Position numbers and translations under genes: made by a program
DNA from: Phymorhynchus buccinoides
Lineage: Eukaryota; Mollusca; Gastropoda; Neogastropoda; Raphitomidae
Length of the DNA stretch: 64,000 nucleotides
Direction: 5' to 3'
Assembly: GCA_017654935.2 (NCBI GenBank)
Contig: CM065690.1
Coordinates: 19,604,570 to 19,668,569, forward strand
The notes under the pieces: model-generated
Told to the model about the DNA's origin: nothing
What the model saw: the letters and a program-made list of their open reading frames with translations, nothing else
The model's database searches: none
Shown here: positions 61,860 to 64,000 of the stretch, piece after piece
Layout of the letters: every line of letters starts with the position of its first letter
Numbering within the stretch: the first letter of the stretch is position 1

Positions 61860-62213
61860 CTCTCTCTCTCTGTGTCTCTCTCTATGCCTCCCTGTCTCTC
61901 CTGTCTGTCTCTCTGTCTCTGTCTCTCTCTCTGTGTCTCTCTGTCTCTCTGTCTCTCTGTCTCTGTCTCTCTGTCTCTCTGTCTCTATGTCTCTCTCTGT
62001 CTCTGTCTGTCTCTCAGTTTCTCTCTGTGTCTGTTTTTCTCTGTGTCTGTCTCTCTGTGATCTCTCTTTCTGTCTCTCTGTCTCTTCGTCTCTCTGTCTC
62101 TCTCTGTCTCTCTCTCTGTCTGTCTCTCTGTCTCTCTCTCTCTCTGTCTCTCTGTCTCTCTCTGTCTCTCTCTCTGTCTCGCTGTCTCTCTCTCTCTATA
62201 TGTCTGTCTCTCT
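61742..62213. repeat. Degenerate (CT)n/(CTGT)n microsatellite, about 470 bp
   Basis: CTCTCTGT units throughout. Ser/Leu-rich frames are artefacts. Confidence 0.95.
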
Positions 62214-62544
62214 CATAGGGTATCATTTCTATATTAAGGTAGGCTACTCTAGTCTCACTACAACTAACACAAAAGTACAGGCATTCGTATTTTTTCTTCT
62301 TCTCAGCATTTATTTTGTACAGAATACTGAAGGAAAGCATGAAAGTTAAGGAACAAAAATAACTCAGTTAGTCTTACAATCAAGTGCCTGTTATGCACTT
62401 AGAGCCTGTGCCTGTTAGAGTGTCTGTGACGCAGCTGCTCTGACATACATTTTCCTATTTTGTTTGTTTTGTTGGAAGACTGCACTTTTTGGAACATCCT
62501 TTCAGTTCATGCCCTAATTTTAAAAAAAATCACTTTTAAGAAAA

Positions 62545-62738
62545 TCTAACTCGCTTATAAATAAATGAACTGCAAACCAACTCCCTTGAATTAAATCATT
62601 TTCTTATATCTGAGTTAACATCGCGGATGGGAGAACGAATTTGCTTCACTATAACCGAGTTTTCTTATAAGCGGTTTTCTTATATCCGAGTTTTGATAAT
62701 ACATAAGAAAGCGGGTTTCTTAAAAGCGGGTTCGACTG
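62545..62738. mobile_element. pogo/Tigger-like MITE remnant
   Basis: The right end reads AAAAGCGGGTTCGACTG followed by TA, the complement of the common CAGTCGAACCCGCTT terminus, with internal CTTATAAGCGGTTTTCTTAT words typical of these elements. The left end (CTAACTCGCTTATAA) is degraded and no clear TA-CAGTCG end remains. Confidence 0.5.
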
Positions 62739-63107
62739 TAGGAAACTAACATCTGGCTCACTCGTAACAAGATGGACTCAGACACGAATTTTTCACAGAT
62801 GATGATGATCTTTAATGATAAGAATTGATGGGCCCTTGGTTTCTGTTTCTGTGTAGTTCTTGCACAATAGTCTTGAGTGTTTGTTTGCTTCCCTACTTGT
62901 TCCTCCGTCCAAAATTGTCACTCTATAGACACTTATCTGCTGGGTAATGACTCACTCTGCTGCGTAGACATCTTACACAGACGTTCCTCTAGATTGTCCT
63001 CCGAAATCGTTCACACCATCCCGCGATCCCTCGGGATGGTCAGCTTTATTTCTCTGTTGAAGAGTGGAGGCGATGACTCCCACAGCCGTGACTCCTGTGG
63101 GCACTTG
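62739..63107. other. No gene recognised
   Basis: Ordinary sequence with no exon signature of the SLC17 family on the minus strand, nor anything else recognised. Confidence 0.45.
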
Positions 63108-63394
63108 CCACGCAAAATGTCGTAACGACATTTTGCATAGGGGATGGCCGCGCAAAATGTCGCAATTACGACATTTTGCGCGTCTACAATAGCTCCTTTC
63201 TTCTATGACTCTCGTTAATTACATGATGACGCAAAAACGAAAAAAAAATAAACAAAAGAAAAATCCATTGTACTGTAGCTTTAATAAAAACACACACATT
63301 TTGTTCTGCCTCTAACTAGTACTGAGAAGGTACAGAGAGGAACGGAGAAGAGAGATTATACATGGAAAAGGGGACGCAAAGTAGCAAAAACCAA

Positions 63395-63440
63395 AAAAAA
63401 AACAAAAAAACAACAAAAAAAAAAAAAAAAAAAAAAAACT
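63395..63440. repeat. A-rich / poly-A tract
   Basis: A runs with C interruptions, ending in about 26 A. Confidence 0.9.
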
Positions 63441-63506
63441 AACATATTTAAGCACAACTGGTACTTTCGCATTGTATACTAGGACTTCGTCAAGGAATGA
63501 CCAGAC

Positions 63507-63695
63507 AATATAAAGACCCACCAGGTCACGTGTCAAAAACACGGGTTTCACGTGTTTTCCCTCTTATAGCAGAGTAAGAAATCTTGTTTTGACCAGGTAT
63601 GACTCCCATACAAATGCCCCCAAATTAAAAACCGAAACATCATTTTAAAGAGCAGACTCTATTTGAAGTTGGGGACATTTGTATGTGGGGGCTGA
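63507..63695 (-). repeat. Dispersed inverted repeat family A, copy 3
   Basis: AAAGACCCACCAGGTCACGT, CGTGTTTTCCCTCTTATAGC, GACTCCCATACAAATGCCCC and AGTTGGGGACATTTGTATGT appear in the reverse order and strand relative to 38855-39043. Confidence 0.75.
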
Positions 63696-64000
63696 AAATA
63701 ATGTCATAGCGAACCATATTGATAGGATTCATTTATACCGTACAATAGTTTTTGGTTTAAACGATTTTTTAAAAATTGAATAACACATAGTAAAGAAGCA
63801 ACATAAACAAATTGGAACGAGCACAAGAAGCTTAAAGCTTATACAAGGCGCTCAAACACAAGTAGATGATACAATATTGGCTGCCACAAGTAATAAGACA
63901 ATGGAACAGAACATGATAATGAAAATGATAGCATACAAAACGTGCACGAACAAGCAAGCAACAACAAGAGTACAATAGTATTTCACAAGAATCATGGCTC
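63696..64000. other. No gene recognised
   Basis: AT-rich end of the window with nothing identified. Confidence 0.45.

Larger units (their letters stand above)
61571..63186. mobile_element. Segment bounded by inverted clusters of a CAAAATGTCG palindrome
   Basis: The first 18 bases (TAGACGCGCAAAATGTCG, 61571-61588) are repeated exactly in inverse at 63169-63186. Inside each end are further units of CAAAATGTCG(T/C)AA and its complement CGACATTTTG, at 61595, 61609, 61644, 61659, 61667 and 61694 on the left and at 63111, 63124, 63151 and 63166 on the right, with spacers GGGATGG(A/C)CG on both sides. The interior is CT microsatellite, a pogo-like remnant and unrecognised sequence. It may be a fold-back transposon or two separate clusters. 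Confidence 0.5.

Overview
The window is eukaryotic nuclear DNA from an animal, most likely a mollusc and perhaps a marine gastropod. That is inferred from the style of the repeats: several LINE families, retroposon 3' ends with microsatellite tails, short inverted-repeat elements, very long (GA)n/(CT)n tracts and the frequent AAGGGAGATAA motif. No species-diagnostic gene is present. There is no operon structure, phage, CRISPR array or bacterial gene. Coding matter of the host itself is minimal: one tRNA-Pro(AGG) gene (37411-37482) and one terminal exon of an SLC17-type (sialin/VGLUT-like) anion transporter on the minus strand (58775-58981).

Layout. 1-0.5 kb: 3' end of a LINE with an RNase H domain and an (AAG)n tail. 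0.5-8 kb: microsatellites, long poly-G and poly-C tracts, a fold-back element whose loop holds TTAGGG repeats, and a diverged tandem duplication (about 3.97-7.7 kb) whose second copy carries a 283-bp inverted-repeat element with an 8-bp target duplication. 8-15 kb and 25.3-27.9 kb: arrays of (GA)n punctuated by about 60 copies of a module around CATGTCCATCAAATTAATCAG, with pieces of a second LINE family set in and next to them. 15.05-25.3 kb: a block that splits the array and holds a nearly intact LINE (CCHC ORF1; ORF2 with endonuclease, reverse transcriptase and RNase H; one homopolymer frameshift) and a flank of unclear origin. 27.9-29.1 kb: reverse transcriptase fragment of the second LINE. 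29.5-31.4 kb: a 34-bp minisatellite open in all three minus-strand frames. 32-33 kb: nested inverted-repeat elements.

33.6-37 kb: tandem units of about 690 bp, each carrying a (CT)n block, one of them with a tiny retroposon insertion. 37-40 kb: tRNA-Pro, a dispersed inverted repeat and a LINE 3' fragment. 40.8-47.0 kb: three minisatellites (61, 45 and 24 bp) with short inverted-repeat elements between them, one with pogo/Tigger-like ends and TA duplications. 47489-47988 is a 500-N assembly gap. 48-57 kb: mostly unrecognised AT-rich sequence with a heavily decayed LINE (51.8-54.5 kb) and a fragment of the second LINE family (56.8-57.1 kb). 57.8-58.6 kb: a cluster of short inverted modules just downstream of the SLC17 terminal exon. 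59-64 kb, probably intron of that gene: fold-back elements, a tRNA-derived SINE split by a nested insertion, and a pair of inverted palindromic clusters.

The window is thus a record of nested mobile-element insertion and satellite growth around little host coding sequence. The most informative items are the insertions whose empty sites survive in a paralogous copy within the window. I found no convincing novel biological system. The GA-module array, the LINE fragments tied to it and the palindromic inverted clusters are the least explained structures.
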